Shown: one piece after another, positions 34,525 to 42,329 of the stretch | How positions within the stretch are numbered: position 1 is the stretch's first letter | Layout: each line of letters starts with the position of its first letter | NCBI RefSeq assembly: GCF_018449435.1 | Contig: NZ_JAHCMU010000002.1 | Coordinates: 124,001 to 188,000 of the forward strand | Source: Flagellimonas sp. 389 | Lineage (GTDB): Bacteria > Bacteroidota > Bacteroidia > Flavobacteriales > Flavobacteriaceae | Length of the DNA: 64,000 bases | Reading direction: 5' to 3' | Notes under the pieces: generated by a model | What the model was told of the DNA's origin: nothing | The model's input: the letters and a program-made list of their open reading frames with translations, nothing else | Database searches by the model: none | Made by a program: the position numbers and the translations under genes

Positions 34525-34534
34525 TGAACCCAGG

Positions 34535-35101
34535 TTAAGTAATTCGCTTTCGAATTCTGCTTAAGGCTTGAGGAGTAACCCCAATATACGAGGCAATGTA
34601 TTTTAGGGGAATCTGTTTCAATAATTTGGGACGTTCCCGAAACAGGTCCAAATAACGTTCTTCTGCGGTTTTGCTCAATAGGGCCAGTTCTCTTTTCGAC
34701 TTTATCAAAAACATATTTTCTGCCATTCTCCGCCCTATTATATTTCCGCTTTCGGTTTTTTTATACACCTCTTGAAGGTCTTGGAACGATATGCGCCACA
34801 AGGTCGTGTTGGTCAGCGTTTCTATTTGATAGGGAGAGGGCGTTCGAGTAATAAAGGAATCATAGGCTGTGACAAATTCGTTTTCAAATAAAAATCCAAA
34901 CGTCAAGTCACTTTCTTCTTGGGGAATATAATACCGCACTATCCCTTCGGAAATAAAAGATAGGTAGTTCTCAACTTCACCGATTTTGATAAGCGTTGCG
35001 TTTTTCTTTAGGGTTTGCTTCTGCAGTTTTGAAGAAAAGAAATCCCAATCAGCACCACGCATTGGATAGATACGGTCTATGAACTTTTTGATTTCTTCCA
35101 T
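34535..35101 (-). CDS. Crp/Fnr family transcriptional regulator
   Basis: 188 residues. Residues about 20-115 form the cyclic-nucleotide-binding-like beta-roll (LIKIGEVENYLSFISEGIVRYYI). The C-terminal helix-turn-helix is IPLKYIASYIGVTPQALSRIRKRI. The protein is short, and the canonical cAMP-contact residues cannot be confirmed. It has no cysteine cluster of the Fnr kind. It likely regulates the DoxX-like gene directly downstream. Confidence 0.85.
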   Translation of the reverse strand: MEEIKKFIDRIYPMRGADWDFFSSKLQKQTLKKNATLIKIGEVENYLSFISEGIVRYYIPQEESDLTFGFLFENEFVTAYDSFITRTPSPYQIETLTNTTLWRISFQDLQEVYKKTESGNIIGRRMAENMFLIKSKRELALLSKTAEERYLDLFRERPKLLKQIPLKYIASYIGVTPQALSRIRKRIT

Positions 35102-35103
35102 TT

Positions 35104-35122
35104 AATGAAGTTCGAGAATTTT
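35104..35122 (+). repeat. Accessory-region dispersed repeat, partial copy B
   Basis: AATGAAGTTCGAGAATTTT, nearly identical to the right half of copy A (33942-33959). It starts 3 nt before the Crp/Fnr gene in reverse orientation. Confidence 0.6.
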
Positions 35123-35156
35123 GGTTAAAATAAATAAGATGCTAGTTGAAGTGACC

Positions 35157-35216
35157 TTGCACGAGTTACAAACTCGCGTGAGCATGGCGAGTAGTTTTCA
35201 GGGGACGGTGGCTTAG
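35157..35216 (+). repeat. Dispersed hairpin repeat copy 2 joined to an arsS-3'-like fragment
   Basis: 35157-35178 is the second copy of the 33205-33226 hairpin repeat. 35186-35216 matches the last 31 nt of arsS (33146-33176) at 26 positions, including the end that reads QGTVA and stop. This looks like a decayed partial duplication; the rest of 35217-35374 shows no ORF. Confidence 0.6.
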
Positions 35217-35374
35217 ATTGTAAAAGTGATATAGAAATTGGGGCTATACTTATTGGTTTTGTGTATGAGCAGTGGTAGTTTTGACTATTGATTTTTCAAT
35301 TTGCTATAAACTTTCAATTTTGACACTTCCGCCGCTATTACTTATAGGACAAATTGTTGTAAATAGTTTTATTC

Positions 35375-35986
35375 CTATTCAACCGATTCATCTAATTTCT
35401 CATTCAATGAAATCAGAGTCTGTCTTGTTTCTTCAATATTTCCATTAAACGGCTGCTCGGAGATTCTGATATCCTTAATTCTTTCCTGAAATAATCGTTC
35501 AACTGCTGATTCAATTTCTCGTGGAGATTTTGCCTTCATGAAGGAATCGTATAACTCTGGTCGAATCCCATTTCCAAAATATTCCTTCATGATTTTTAAT
35601 TTCTTTTCCATATTATCCAACCTCTGTCCAATAATCTTTTCCCGTGTCAAAGTTGTTCCATACAAAAGAATATAAGGTAATTCTCCAAGGAAAGTCCATA
35701 TGCCGCTACCACGATTTATCTCGTACAAGAACAAAGGACCAGCAGAACCATATTCAGATTCCGATAAACAGTACTTTTTTAGGTCATGATAATAACCTTT
35801 TAAAGTCTTATAAATAGCCTCTTGATTAAACAGAGGTAAATCAATTGTTGGATTTTCAAATTCTATTTCAATAATGTGAGAGGTCATAGATTCAAATTTC
35901 ATTTTGTAGCCTTGTCCAGCGTCATATGCTTCCCAATAGTCTCTATAATTTACATTTCTACCTATCCAATACTCGTATATATCCAT
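35375..35986 (-). CDS. Hypothetical protein
   Basis: 203 residues, soluble. The first half is rich in aromatic residues (MDIYEYWIGRNVNYRDYWEAYDAG), the second is a Lys/Glu-rich helical part (EKKLKIMKEYFGNG, EIESAVERLFQERIKD). I do not recognise the family. It is an isolated gene between repeat elements, with CGTACAACGTTTAAGG just before its start region. Such orphan genes between related repeats are typical of exchangeable cassettes, but no recombinase is in view. Confidence 0.55.
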   Translation of the reverse strand: MDIYEYWIGRNVNYRDYWEAYDAGQGYKMKFESMTSHIIEIEFENPTIDLPLFNQEAIYKTLKGYYHDLKKYCLSESEYGSAGPLFLYEINRGSGIWTFLGELPYILLYGTTLTREKIIGQRLDNMEKKLKIMKEYFGNGIRPELYDSFMKAKSPREIESAVERLFQERIKDIRISEQPFNGNIEETRQTLISLNEKLDESVE

Positions 35987-36044
35987 ATCGCTTTTTTTAT
36001 TCCGTACAACGTTTAAGGTGTAGCTCGTCTTAATGAATTAAATC

Positions 36045-36095
36045 GTCCAATACTAAAACAAGTTCAGCACGAGTAAGTGAAATTCGGAAATTTCT
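36045..36095 (+). repeat. Accessory-region dispersed repeat, copy C
   Basis: GTCCAATACTA...AAGTTCAGCACGAGTAAGTGAAATTCGGAAATTTCT, the closest relative of copy A. Its left flank (36026-36044, CGTCTTAATGAATTAAATC) recurs at 37048-37066. Confidence 0.8.
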
Positions 36096-36111
36096 GATGA
36101 AATTGCACTAT

Positions 36112-36312
36112 TTACTTAACAGATTGCTCTTTTGAATTGACCAATTTTATAGTCAACTTATCTTTTTCCTGCTGTACTTCAATAGCATCGCCAATTTTAA
36201 AACCCAGTTCTTTGAGCCAATCCCCTTCCAAACGGATTTCGGGAACGGCTTTATGGCCCCACCTACGGCGTTGGAATTTTCGGTAGACTTTTAAAATTCG
36301 AAAGGAGGGCAT
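36112..36312 (-). CDS. SymE-like type I toxin
   Basis: 66 residues, basic N-terminus (ILKVYRKFQRRRWGHK) followed by VPEIRLEGDWLKELGFKIGDAIEVQQEKDKLTIKLV, the AbrB-like swapped-hairpin pattern of SymE_toxin proteins. E. coli SymE is a DNA- or RNA-targeting toxin held down by the antisense RNA SymR. Here the gene is orphaned, with no protein antitoxin next to it. A 210-nt gap full of hairpins lies upstream. An antisense RNA is expected but not demonstrated. Confidence 0.75.
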   Translation of the reverse strand: MPSFRILKVYRKFQRRRWGHKAVPEIRLEGDWLKELGFKIGDAIEVQQEKDKLTIKLVNSKEQSVK

Positions 36313-36321
36313 GTAGGTTTT

Positions 36322-36346
36322 GACCTTTTTACGAATATAAGAGGTC
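36322..36346. promoter_or_regulatory. Inverted repeat upstream of symE-like gene
   Basis: GACCTTTT (36322-36329) and AAGAGGTC (36339-36346) pair over 8 bp with one G-U, separated by 9 nt, starting 10 nt before the start codon. Could be an operator or a leader hairpin hiding the start. Confidence 0.45.
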
Positions 36347-36450
36347 TATTTATACTTGATGTTCGGTATTGTGAACACTGGAAGATTAGCCACAGTATTT
36401 CAACAAATTAGGAAATAAAATTTAAACGCTTTGCGAAGCCAAAGGTTTTG

Positions 36451-36473
36451 ACCAAAAGGCCTTTGCTTTTGGT
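36451..36473. ncRNA. Hairpin cluster in the symE upstream gap, possible RNA
   Basis: ACCAAAAG (36451-36458), loop GCCTTTG, CTTTTGGT (36466-36473) is a perfect 8-bp stem. Just before it lie GCTT-TGCG-AAGC (36428-36439) and an overlapping CAAAGG/CCTTTG pair. The density of stems in about 50 nt suggests a structured transcript or leader, but no promoter or terminator is clear. Confidence 0.3.
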
Positions 36474-36523
36474 TAAGCACCTTGACCCGCATTAACTATT
36501 GCTACTTTTATAACCAGTTATAA

Positions 36524-37006
36524 TTACACTATCATTCCGGACTGCTTATTATTTACTCTGTCAACATATCCAGCAAAATAGAACGGTATGTTGTCTTCTT
36601 TGCCATTTTCCAGTCTTCCTTTTACTTTTTCAAATGCTAAAATCGAAACCTCGAACTCTGGTTGCCCAGTAACTAGAATTGGTTGGCTTAATTTGTCATA
36701 CCAAAAGTATTTTCCCCCAAAATTTTTTCTCGCCACTTCAAAAATGTATGACCCTACAGTATTAATTAAATTCGCCTTTTGTTCTTCGTCTATTTCGTGA
36801 AAAAAATCAGATGCTTCTTCAAGCGCATCTTCAACTAATTCTAGACTTTTAACTGAGTAATCTAATCCTGGGAATCTATCGGTACTGCTTGACACAAAAA
36901 AAACAGCTGACTTAATCATCTCTTTTGTGTAATCGTCTAGTTGTTCGGAATTACTATCCTTGAGAGCAGTTTCTTTTTTTCTTTTAAATCTGTCAAATAT
37001 CCCCAT
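36524..37006 (-). CDS. Hypothetical protein
   Basis: 160 residues, soluble. The N-terminus MGIFDRFKRKKE is a short basic amphipathic start, then an acidic helical part (SLELVEDALEEASDFFHEIDEEQK). The block GSYIFEVARKNFGGKYFWYD ... PEFEVSILAFEKVKGRLENG recalls DUF3806-type or immunity-like proteins, but I cannot place it. Orphan gene with a repeat copy just upstream of its start. Confidence 0.55.
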   Translation of the reverse strand: MGIFDRFKRKKETALKDSNSEQLDDYTKEMIKSAVFFVSSSTDRFPGLDYSVKSLELVEDALEEASDFFHEIDEEQKANLINTVGSYIFEVARKNFGGKYFWYDKLSQPILVTGQPEFEVSILAFEKVKGRLENGKEDNIPFYFAGYVDRVNNKQSGMIV

Positions 37007-37047
37007 TCCTTTGCTTTTATTTTTTACAATTAAAAAGGATATGAATT

Positions 37048-37094
37048 CGTTTTAATGAATTATATCCTAAGATGGGTGAAGTTCGTGGATCTTT
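37048..37094 (+). repeat. Accessory-region dispersed repeat, diverged copy D
   Basis: Left part CGTTTTAATGAATTATATC (37048-37066) matches 36026-36044 and right part GTGAAGTTCGTGGATCTTT (37076-37094) matches the right half of copies A and C. The middle (the AGTTCAGCACGAG segment) is missing. Confidence 0.6.
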
Positions 37095-37123
37095 AGGTAA
37101 AAATCAATACTTTTTATTCCCCT

Positions 37124-37432
37124 TTATTCCTGCGACCCTTCTTTTAGGCTTCCGGCATCATATTTTTCCTTAAAATAAAAGCCAATGATAAAGCCAAGCG
37201 GCCCGGATAAAATTGAAGATACCGTCGTTAGCAAATCTTTGTAGTCTTGAATCTTAAAGCCTTCGGTGGTGTACCCTATTACAAAGGTGACGAAGATGAC
37301 ACAAAAGAACAGGATTACAAAAACAAAGGCCAAAGCTCCCCGGTTCTTTTCACGTTTTTCATCCACAGTGGATTTTTTCACTACCACCTTATGAATGCGT
37401 TGTCCTAAATCGGTTAAAATGTTCCCTTCCAT
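37124..37432 (-). CDS. Small membrane protein
   Basis: 102 residues. Two membrane spans (about 33-52 and 75-90), basic N-terminal half (VHKVVVKKSTVDEKREKNRG-like). No family recognised. Last gene of a tight four-gene unit: lipoprotein, FAD oxidase, 64-residue protein, this protein (2 nt after the previous stop). Confidence 0.6.
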   Translation of the reverse strand: MEGNILTDLGQRIHKVVVKKSTVDEKREKNRGALAFVFVILFFCVIFVTFVIGYTTEGFKIQDYKDLLTTVSSILSGPLGFIIGFYFKEKYDAGSLKEGSQE

Positions 37433-37434
37433 AG

Positions 37435-37629
37435 TTATCGCTTTTTTTGAATTTTATAGGTGGGATATTCTTTTTCCAGTTCGAGTTTTAGCATCTCTTC
37501 TATTTTGTCCAGCTCTTTTTCGTCTGGAGTCACTATGTTTTTGTTCAATGCAATGATGCGCTCCAGTATCTTCTTGGTCAATCGCAACTCATATTCCAGT
37601 TCTACATTGGTCTTGCCTCGGTCCATCAT
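37435..37629 (-). CDS. Small helical protein
   Basis: 64 residues, almost wholly charged helix (VELEYELRLTKKILERIIALNKN, KIEEMLKLELEKEYP), a likely coiled coil. No family recognised. 17 nt after the FAD oxidase and 2 nt before the membrane protein, so part of the same transcript. Confidence 0.55.
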   Translation of the reverse strand: MMDRGKTNVELEYELRLTKKILERIIALNKNIVTPDEKELDKIEEMLKLELEKEYPTYKIQKKR

Positions 37630-37646
37630 GTTATTTTCGGTTTTAG

Positions 37647-39251
37647 TTATAACAAGGAGTCTATCAGATTAGAAGGGATATTGGTCTCCTTCTTATCCAG
37701 TTTGGTATTCTTTAGAAACTCATTTGCAAATAATTTCTGCATGTCATCGGATAGCAAAGCGCACCTGTACATTCTCCATGTTTTGGCATCCGCTCCGTAC
37801 ATATGATCTGTCAATCCCGGAAATTTCCAATCGGCATTTTTCCCCCAATGAATCGTAAAAGGGATATTGTTCGCTTGTAAAACCTCGATCATTCTTTTAG
37901 AGAATGTCTTCAGGCTCATAAGGTTGTTCGTCTCGTTCCACAGTACACCATCAATTTCAATCATACAGGTAATTGGGAATCTGGCAAAGGACAGCGTTGC
38001 ATTGGACTTTTTGATAAAGCGCATAGCGAAGATTCCCGGAACAGGACCCTCATCAACACTAAGCTTTGTGAGTACTTCCATTGCTTTACGGGAGTCTTTG
38101 TGATCAACCCCAAAAGAACAGGCAAAGGCGGGGCCTTGATAAGGCGCATCCCAAAAAATCTCCGCCAAAGTGCCTGTCGCTTCTTCGTTAACATCTGGAA
38201 GTACGGAATTTTCCAAAACCTGAATAAACAATGGAATCGTATTTGGAAAATGAGAGCCAATTTTTACAGCTAGATTTATTAAATCTCGATATACCGAAGT
38301 TTTAATCACCGGGAACGGATCGGGATAACTTTGACGGAATGGTTTTTTAAACATGCATTCCACAACGTATTTTCCATCATCCTTATATTGATTGATAAAT
38401 ATTTTATAATGGTACGGAATGTTGCCCTTTCCATTGGAATCCGTCTCTCCTTGAATCTTAAAGCTCGAATTTTTAAAGTCTTGGGTTTCTGCCAACTGTA
38501 ATGCTATGTTCTTATCTATTTTGCGCACATAGCGTTTTAACAAAAACAGGTTTTGTGTCTCAATGACCACCCCATGGATAAAACCAAACGAGCCAAGCCC
38601 CACCAAAGCGGCATTGAAAAGTCCATCGTTGCGAATTACCCTCGATCTTAGTTTCTGCACAAAAACATTGTTAAGTACGGGTTTCGTATGTCTCTCCAAA
38701 TACACAATATCCCCAGGGTTGGGTCCAATGATCAAGTTCAATCCCACTACATAATCCTGGACGGAACCTACATTGATGGCAGATCCGTGTACCCCTGTAG
38801 AAATACAGCCGGCAATCGTCTGTCCATTGCTGGCCCCAGATGCTTTTAACGACTTCCCATGTCCGGCAAGTTTTTCAGAGATTTCCTTGATGTTGTTTCC
38901 ACATTGAAAAAGGAACAGGTTAGAGGCATCATAGCTCGACATAGCGTGAAGGTCCTGGTCCATGAACGAAAAATAGGTGTTCATATGGGCATTGTAATGC
39001 ATGCGGTCCTTCTGATGTGCTATTTTGGACATGGACCAAGCCGAACCATACGCCCTAAAACCTTGGTTCTGGTTTTTGGTCTCGGTGATAAGTCGTTGTA
39101 TTTCTTGTGCAGCATCATTATACCTATCAATGTTGGACGGCATACTATTGGTCGCTTCCAACTTGGTCTTATATAAAAACTTGAGGGGGAAAGGACCGTT
39201 ACTATGAAGTGTATCCCATTTATTTAGTGTCAATTTTGTTGTCTTGGCCAT
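37647..39251 (-). CDS. FAD-binding oxidoreductase (VAO/PCMH family)
   Basis: 534 residues. The FAD_binding_4 domain covers about 40-215. The pyrophosphate loop FRAYGSAWSMS and SGASNGQTIAGCISTGVHGSA (about 131-151) match aldonolactone oxidase-like enzymes. The C-terminal region about 400-500 (FPITCMIEIDGVLWN ... HWGKNADW) fits the D-arabinono-lactone oxidase type. No His or Cys for covalent flavin is evident in the usual place. The substrate is unknown. No signal peptide, although a lipoprotein gene lies 6 nt upstream. Confidence 0.8.
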   Translation of the reverse strand: MAKTTKLTLNKWDTLHSNGPFPLKFLYKTKLEATNSMPSNIDRYNDAAQEIQRLITETKNQNQGFRAYGSAWSMSKIAHQKDRMHYNAHMNTYFSFMDQDLHAMSSYDASNLFLFQCGNNIKEISEKLAGHGKSLKASGASNGQTIAGCISTGVHGSAINVGSVQDYVVGLNLIIGPNPGDIVYLERHTKPVLNNVFVQKLRSRVIRNDGLFNAALVGLGSFGFIHGVVIETQNLFLLKRYVRKIDKNIALQLAETQDFKNSSFKIQGETDSNGKGNIPYHYKIFINQYKDDGKYVVECMFKKPFRQSYPDPFPVIKTSVYRDLINLAVKIGSHFPNTIPLFIQVLENSVLPDVNEEATGTLAEIFWDAPYQGPAFACSFGVDHKDSRKAMEVLTKLSVDEGPVPGIFAMRFIKKSNATLSFARFPITCMIEIDGVLWNETNNLMSLKTFSKRMIEVLQANNIPFTIHWGKNADWKFPGLTDHMYGADAKTWRMYRCALLSDDMQKLFANEFLKNTKLDKKETNIPSNLIDSLL

Positions 39252-39257
39252 GGCTTT

Positions 39258-39614
39258 TCAATTTTTCATGCATACGTACTTGATCTTCACTCTACGCTTT
39301 CTTCCAAAAGTGACCGCACTTAAAAGCACTGCTCCCAGTGTATTTCTATATTCCACGGTATGTAGTTTCCCAGAAGGGCATAAATCGGTTTTCTTTATCA
39401 ATAAAGTAAAGTCCTTGGTGGTTGCCCCAATGGTTATTGTGGTATCCAGCTCAATTACCTCCATATCTCGATAATAATCATCTCGAACAATAGGTGCGGC
39501 AGGATTGTATGCTCCTTCTACGCTTCGTAACCGAACGGAATAACAGGATTGCAATAGAAGCATGGCAATAAATAACAATAGAAATGATGGCAGGATGAAT
39601 CTTTTGAGTTTCAT
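39258..39614 (-). CDS. Small lipoprotein
   Basis: 118 residues. The signal peptide ends in LLLQSC (lipobox). The soluble part contains TVEYRNTLGAVLLSAVTFGRKRRVKIKYVC, somewhat like small surface lipoproteins of the Bor type. First gene of the FAD-oxidase unit. Function unknown. Confidence 0.6.
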   Translation of the reverse strand: MKLKRFILPSFLLLFIAMLLLQSCYSVRLRSVEGAYNPAAPIVRDDYYRDMEVIELDTTITIGATTKDFTLLIKKTDLCPSGKLHTVEYRNTLGAVLLSAVTFGRKRRVKIKYVCMKN

Positions 39615-40039
39615 GATTGCATCGGTTTTAGTGAAAAAGTTGAAAAATGGGTGGGAGAAGCTTGACTATCAGCAATTTACTTCATTCATTAAAATGCTAG
39701 CGATAAAACTGTATGATTTGTAAGATATTCTGTATGGTTTGAAAAGGGCGATTACTTGAAATAGTCTTATTGCGATACTAACTGATTGTGCATTACATCG
39801 GTATTAAAAGAACTTAAGCATTTACACTCTTAATCTACCAGACGTGTTTTAACCAAGAAAGCTCACTCTTAAACCGACCCGTGGGTCGGTACGTGTTTTG
39901 AGATTACCCACAATTTGGTCTTTTTTATACTTTTCACCGATTTTTCCCTTAGCTACGTCCTCAATTCTTTAGGTTGGCCAAAAACCGCAGAATCTTTGTT
40001 ACAGACTTAACGGTCTATTAAACCCAAAAACCGAATCTT
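39615..40039. other. Divergent regulatory gap before tetR
   Basis: 425 nt between the divergent lipoprotein and tetR genes. It holds the strong palindrome at 39873-39890 and otherwise no ORF, repeat or clear promoter box. Confidence 0.6.
39873..39890. promoter_or_regulatory. TetR-type operator palindrome
   Basis: ACCGACCC-GT-GGGTCGGT, a perfect 8-bp inverted repeat, 149 nt before the tetR ATG. The ACCGACC...GGTCGGT layout is of a kind commonly seen with TetR-family regulators. It matches the half-sites at 23767-23784. Confidence 0.7.
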
Positions 40040-40657
40040 ATGCAAAAGACCCTGAAAAGACGCGAGACCATGCATCGTTTATGCTCAAAAGGCTTGGAAG
40101 TGTTCCATGAGAAAGGCTACTACCATACTAGTTTGGATGATATTTTAAAAGAATTGAATCTATCCAAAGGTGCATTTTACCATCATTTTAAATCCAAAGA
40201 AGATTTCTTTGTCCATATCGTGCAAAACCTTATTGTGCAAAAAGTATATGCCCTTTTGGTGGAACCCCTGAATACGCAAAAAAACCCATTGCCCATAATT
40301 TTGGAAAGTTTGGAAAATGCTTTGGAACCAAGTCAGGGCAATGTTATGGCATACGGTTTTATGCTGAACGATTTTTTAACCGAGTTCAATAAACGCAATA
40401 CCGAGATAAGCACGTATCTAAAAGATATTTTAAAAGTTTGGGAAGTCAATTTAGTTTCGGTGCTGAAACGAGGAAAAGTTGATGGCCATATTGCACGTCA
40501 TGTGGACTGCGAAGGTGTTGCGACATACATTATCGCTTCCTATTTGGGTATGCGTTCCTTGTTGATTGATACCACGAATAATCAGTTAAAGTATCAATAT
40601 GTGCAACAATTGAAGCATTATTTCAGCTCTATTGCGGAAAGAAATGTAGCGGCTTAA
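40040..40657 (+). CDS. TetR family transcriptional regulator
   Basis: 205 residues. The N-terminal helix-turn-helix is clear (TSLDDILKELNLSKGAFYHHFKSKEDFF, about 29-56). The C-terminal ligand domain is helical with no known specificity. It overlaps the end of the convergent GT9 gene by 4 nt. A palindromic operator lies in its upstream gap, so autoregulation is likely, and a similar site precedes the ArsS-type locus. Confidence 0.9.
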   Translation: MQKTLKRRETMHRLCSKGLEVFHEKGYYHTSLDDILKELNLSKGAFYHHFKSKEDFFVHIVQNLIVQKVYALLVEPLNTQKNPLPIILESLENALEPSQGNVMAYGFMLNDFLTEFNKRNTEISTYLKDILKVWEVNLVSVLKRGKVDGHIARHVDCEGVATYIIASYLGMRSLLIDTTNNQLKYQYVQQLKHYFSSIAERNVAA

Positions 40658-41703
40658 GCGTCCAATACCTGACGGATTTTCTCAACGACGTCTTCAGGCA
40701 TTATGGTTTCCATTACTGCCCCGTATCCTTTGGGAAACTTATTTCCGTATACCGAAGTCGGTATCAAAGGAAAGTGCTTCCTATCAGATAAAAGTGCATT
40801 TTCTATGGGTTGATCAAAAGGATAAAAGCCCGTAAATGGATGGGTAACCCCCCAAAGCGTAACAACCGGAATGCCATAATTGGCGGCTAAATGTGCATTG
40901 CCGCTATCCATGGAAAGCATAAGGTCCAAATTGGAAATGAGCGCTAATTCTTCAGAAAAATCAAGTCTTCCGGCCATGTTGATGGCTTCTTTGAATTCTT
41001 TTTCTATAGCGTTCAACTTCTCCACTTCACTGATTCCTCCTCCAAATAACAGGATTTTATACTTTTCGGTATTATCTAATATTCCGATAACCTCTTTCAT
41101 AAGATGAAATGGGTACATTTTACCTTCATGTGCTGCAAAGGGCGCAATGCCTATCCATTTTTTGGTATCCTGCTTAACAATATCCAGTACTTTTCTTGAA
41201 AGTGGTTCTCTACTTAATGATTTGATTTCTGAAAAATCGATTGGAAATCCTAGCTCCTTGAAGACATCCGCATAGCGTTGATGTGTAGTCTTTGCTTGTT
41301 TAAAAACCTTATTTTTTGCTCGGATAAGCCCCTTTTTTTCTGCCCTTCCTTTATTCAATTGAATAAAAGGGGTTCGATCTAATGTAAAATACTTTTTTAG
41401 TATTTGGCTTCGTAGCACGTTGTGTAAATCTGCAACATAATCTATTTGAAGCGTTTTCAGTTCTCGGTAAAGTCGCCACAATCCAATTAATCCTTTATGT
41501 CGTTTTTTAATGTCGGCTTTATAGACCTCAACATTGTTTAACCCTGAAAATAGGGGGGCAAAATGATTTTTAGTAAGAACGGTAAGTTTAATGTGGGGGT
41601 ACTTTGCGACCAATGCACCCAAAACCGGAACTGTCATTGCTACATCTCCCATTGCAGAGAGCCGAATGACCAAAATATGGGCTTGTTTACCCTTTTTGTC
41701 CAC
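40654..41703 (-). CDS. GT9 family glycosyltransferase (heptosyltransferase-like)
   Basis: 349 residues. N-terminal ILVIRLSAMGDVAMTVPVLGAL and C-terminal block DLMLSMDSGNAHLAANYGIPVVTLWGVTHPFTGFYP are the family signatures (nucleotide-sugar site). These enzymes add heptose or another sugar to the lipopolysaccharide core on the cytoplasmic side. Its start overlaps the DUF4254 stop by 17 nt. Confidence 0.9.
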   Translation of the reverse strand: MDKKGKQAHILVIRLSAMGDVAMTVPVLGALVAKYPHIKLTVLTKNHFAPLFSGLNNVEVYKADIKKRHKGLIGLWRLYRELKTLQIDYVADLHNVLRSQILKKYFTLDRTPFIQLNKGRAEKKGLIRAKNKVFKQAKTTHQRYADVFKELGFPIDFSEIKSLSREPLSRKVLDIVKQDTKKWIGIAPFAAHEGKMYPFHLMKEVIGILDNTEKYKILLFGGGISEVEKLNAIEKEFKEAINMAGRLDFSEELALISNLDLMLSMDSGNAHLAANYGIPVVTLWGVTHPFTGFYPFDQPIENALLSDRKHFPLIPTSVYGNKFPKGYGAVMETIMPEDVVEKIRQVLDA

Positions 41704-42292
41704 GTAGAACAGGGTTTAATTCATCATCGTTGTACATTTTCATCTGTTTGTAGACTTTCATGTACTTATCACCCTTTTCAATATCTTCAAGTAGTTGGTC
41801 TATTGCAGTGGATAAATCTTCCTTTTGTTCTAAGAGTACATTCAACTTATCGGTACACTTCTTAATATGTTCCTCGGAAGCATCCATTCGGTCTGCCTCT
41901 TCTTGCATATGGTAGATTTTTAGTGCGAGAATGGAGAGTCTGTCAATCGCCCAGGCTGGACTTTCAGTGTTTATTTTTGCTCCATCCTTTATTTGAACCG
42001 ATTGGTATTTATTCAAGAAGTGGCTGTCGATATATTCAACCAAATCTGTACGGTCTTGGTTGCTGGCATCGATTTTACGCTTTAAGACCAATGCATCATC
42101 GGGGTTTATTTGAGGATCTCTAATAATGTCCTCATAATGCCATTGTACCGTATCTATCCAATTCTTTCTATACAGCAAATGCTCTATCTTGTCTTTGGCA
42201 TATGGGTTTGAAAATTCTTGATGAACATTGTCTTTTACGTGATACGTATCGATACTTTCTTGAAAAATTTTAAGGGCAAGTGAACTGAACAT
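41687..42292 (-). CDS. DUF4254 family protein
   Basis: 201 residues, helical, no signal. The pattern NPYAKDKIEHLLYRKNWIDTVQWHYEDIIRDP and ESPAWAIDRLSILALKIYHMQEE marks DUF4254, a Bacteroidota family regularly found next to the GT9 gene as here (17-nt overlap). A role in core lipopolysaccharide synthesis is inferred from that linkage only. Confidence 0.85.
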   Translation of the reverse strand: MFSSLALKIFQESIDTYHVKDNVHQEFSNPYAKDKIEHLLYRKNWIDTVQWHYEDIIRDPQINPDDALVLKRKIDASNQDRTDLVEYIDSHFLNKYQSVQIKDGAKINTESPAWAIDRLSILALKIYHMQEEADRMDASEEHIKKCTDKLNVLLEQKEDLSTAIDQLLEDIEKGDKYMKVYKQMKMYNDDELNPVLRGQKG

Positions 42293-42329
42293 GGACAGCT
42301 TATTTTAAACAAAGATATTGCTTTATGGC

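Noticed and set aside
35375..37094. True integron cassette array with attC sites
   Set aside because: The repeats do not show clear GTTRRRY/RYYYAAC core pairs and no integrase is in the window, so I report only a cassette-like pattern.
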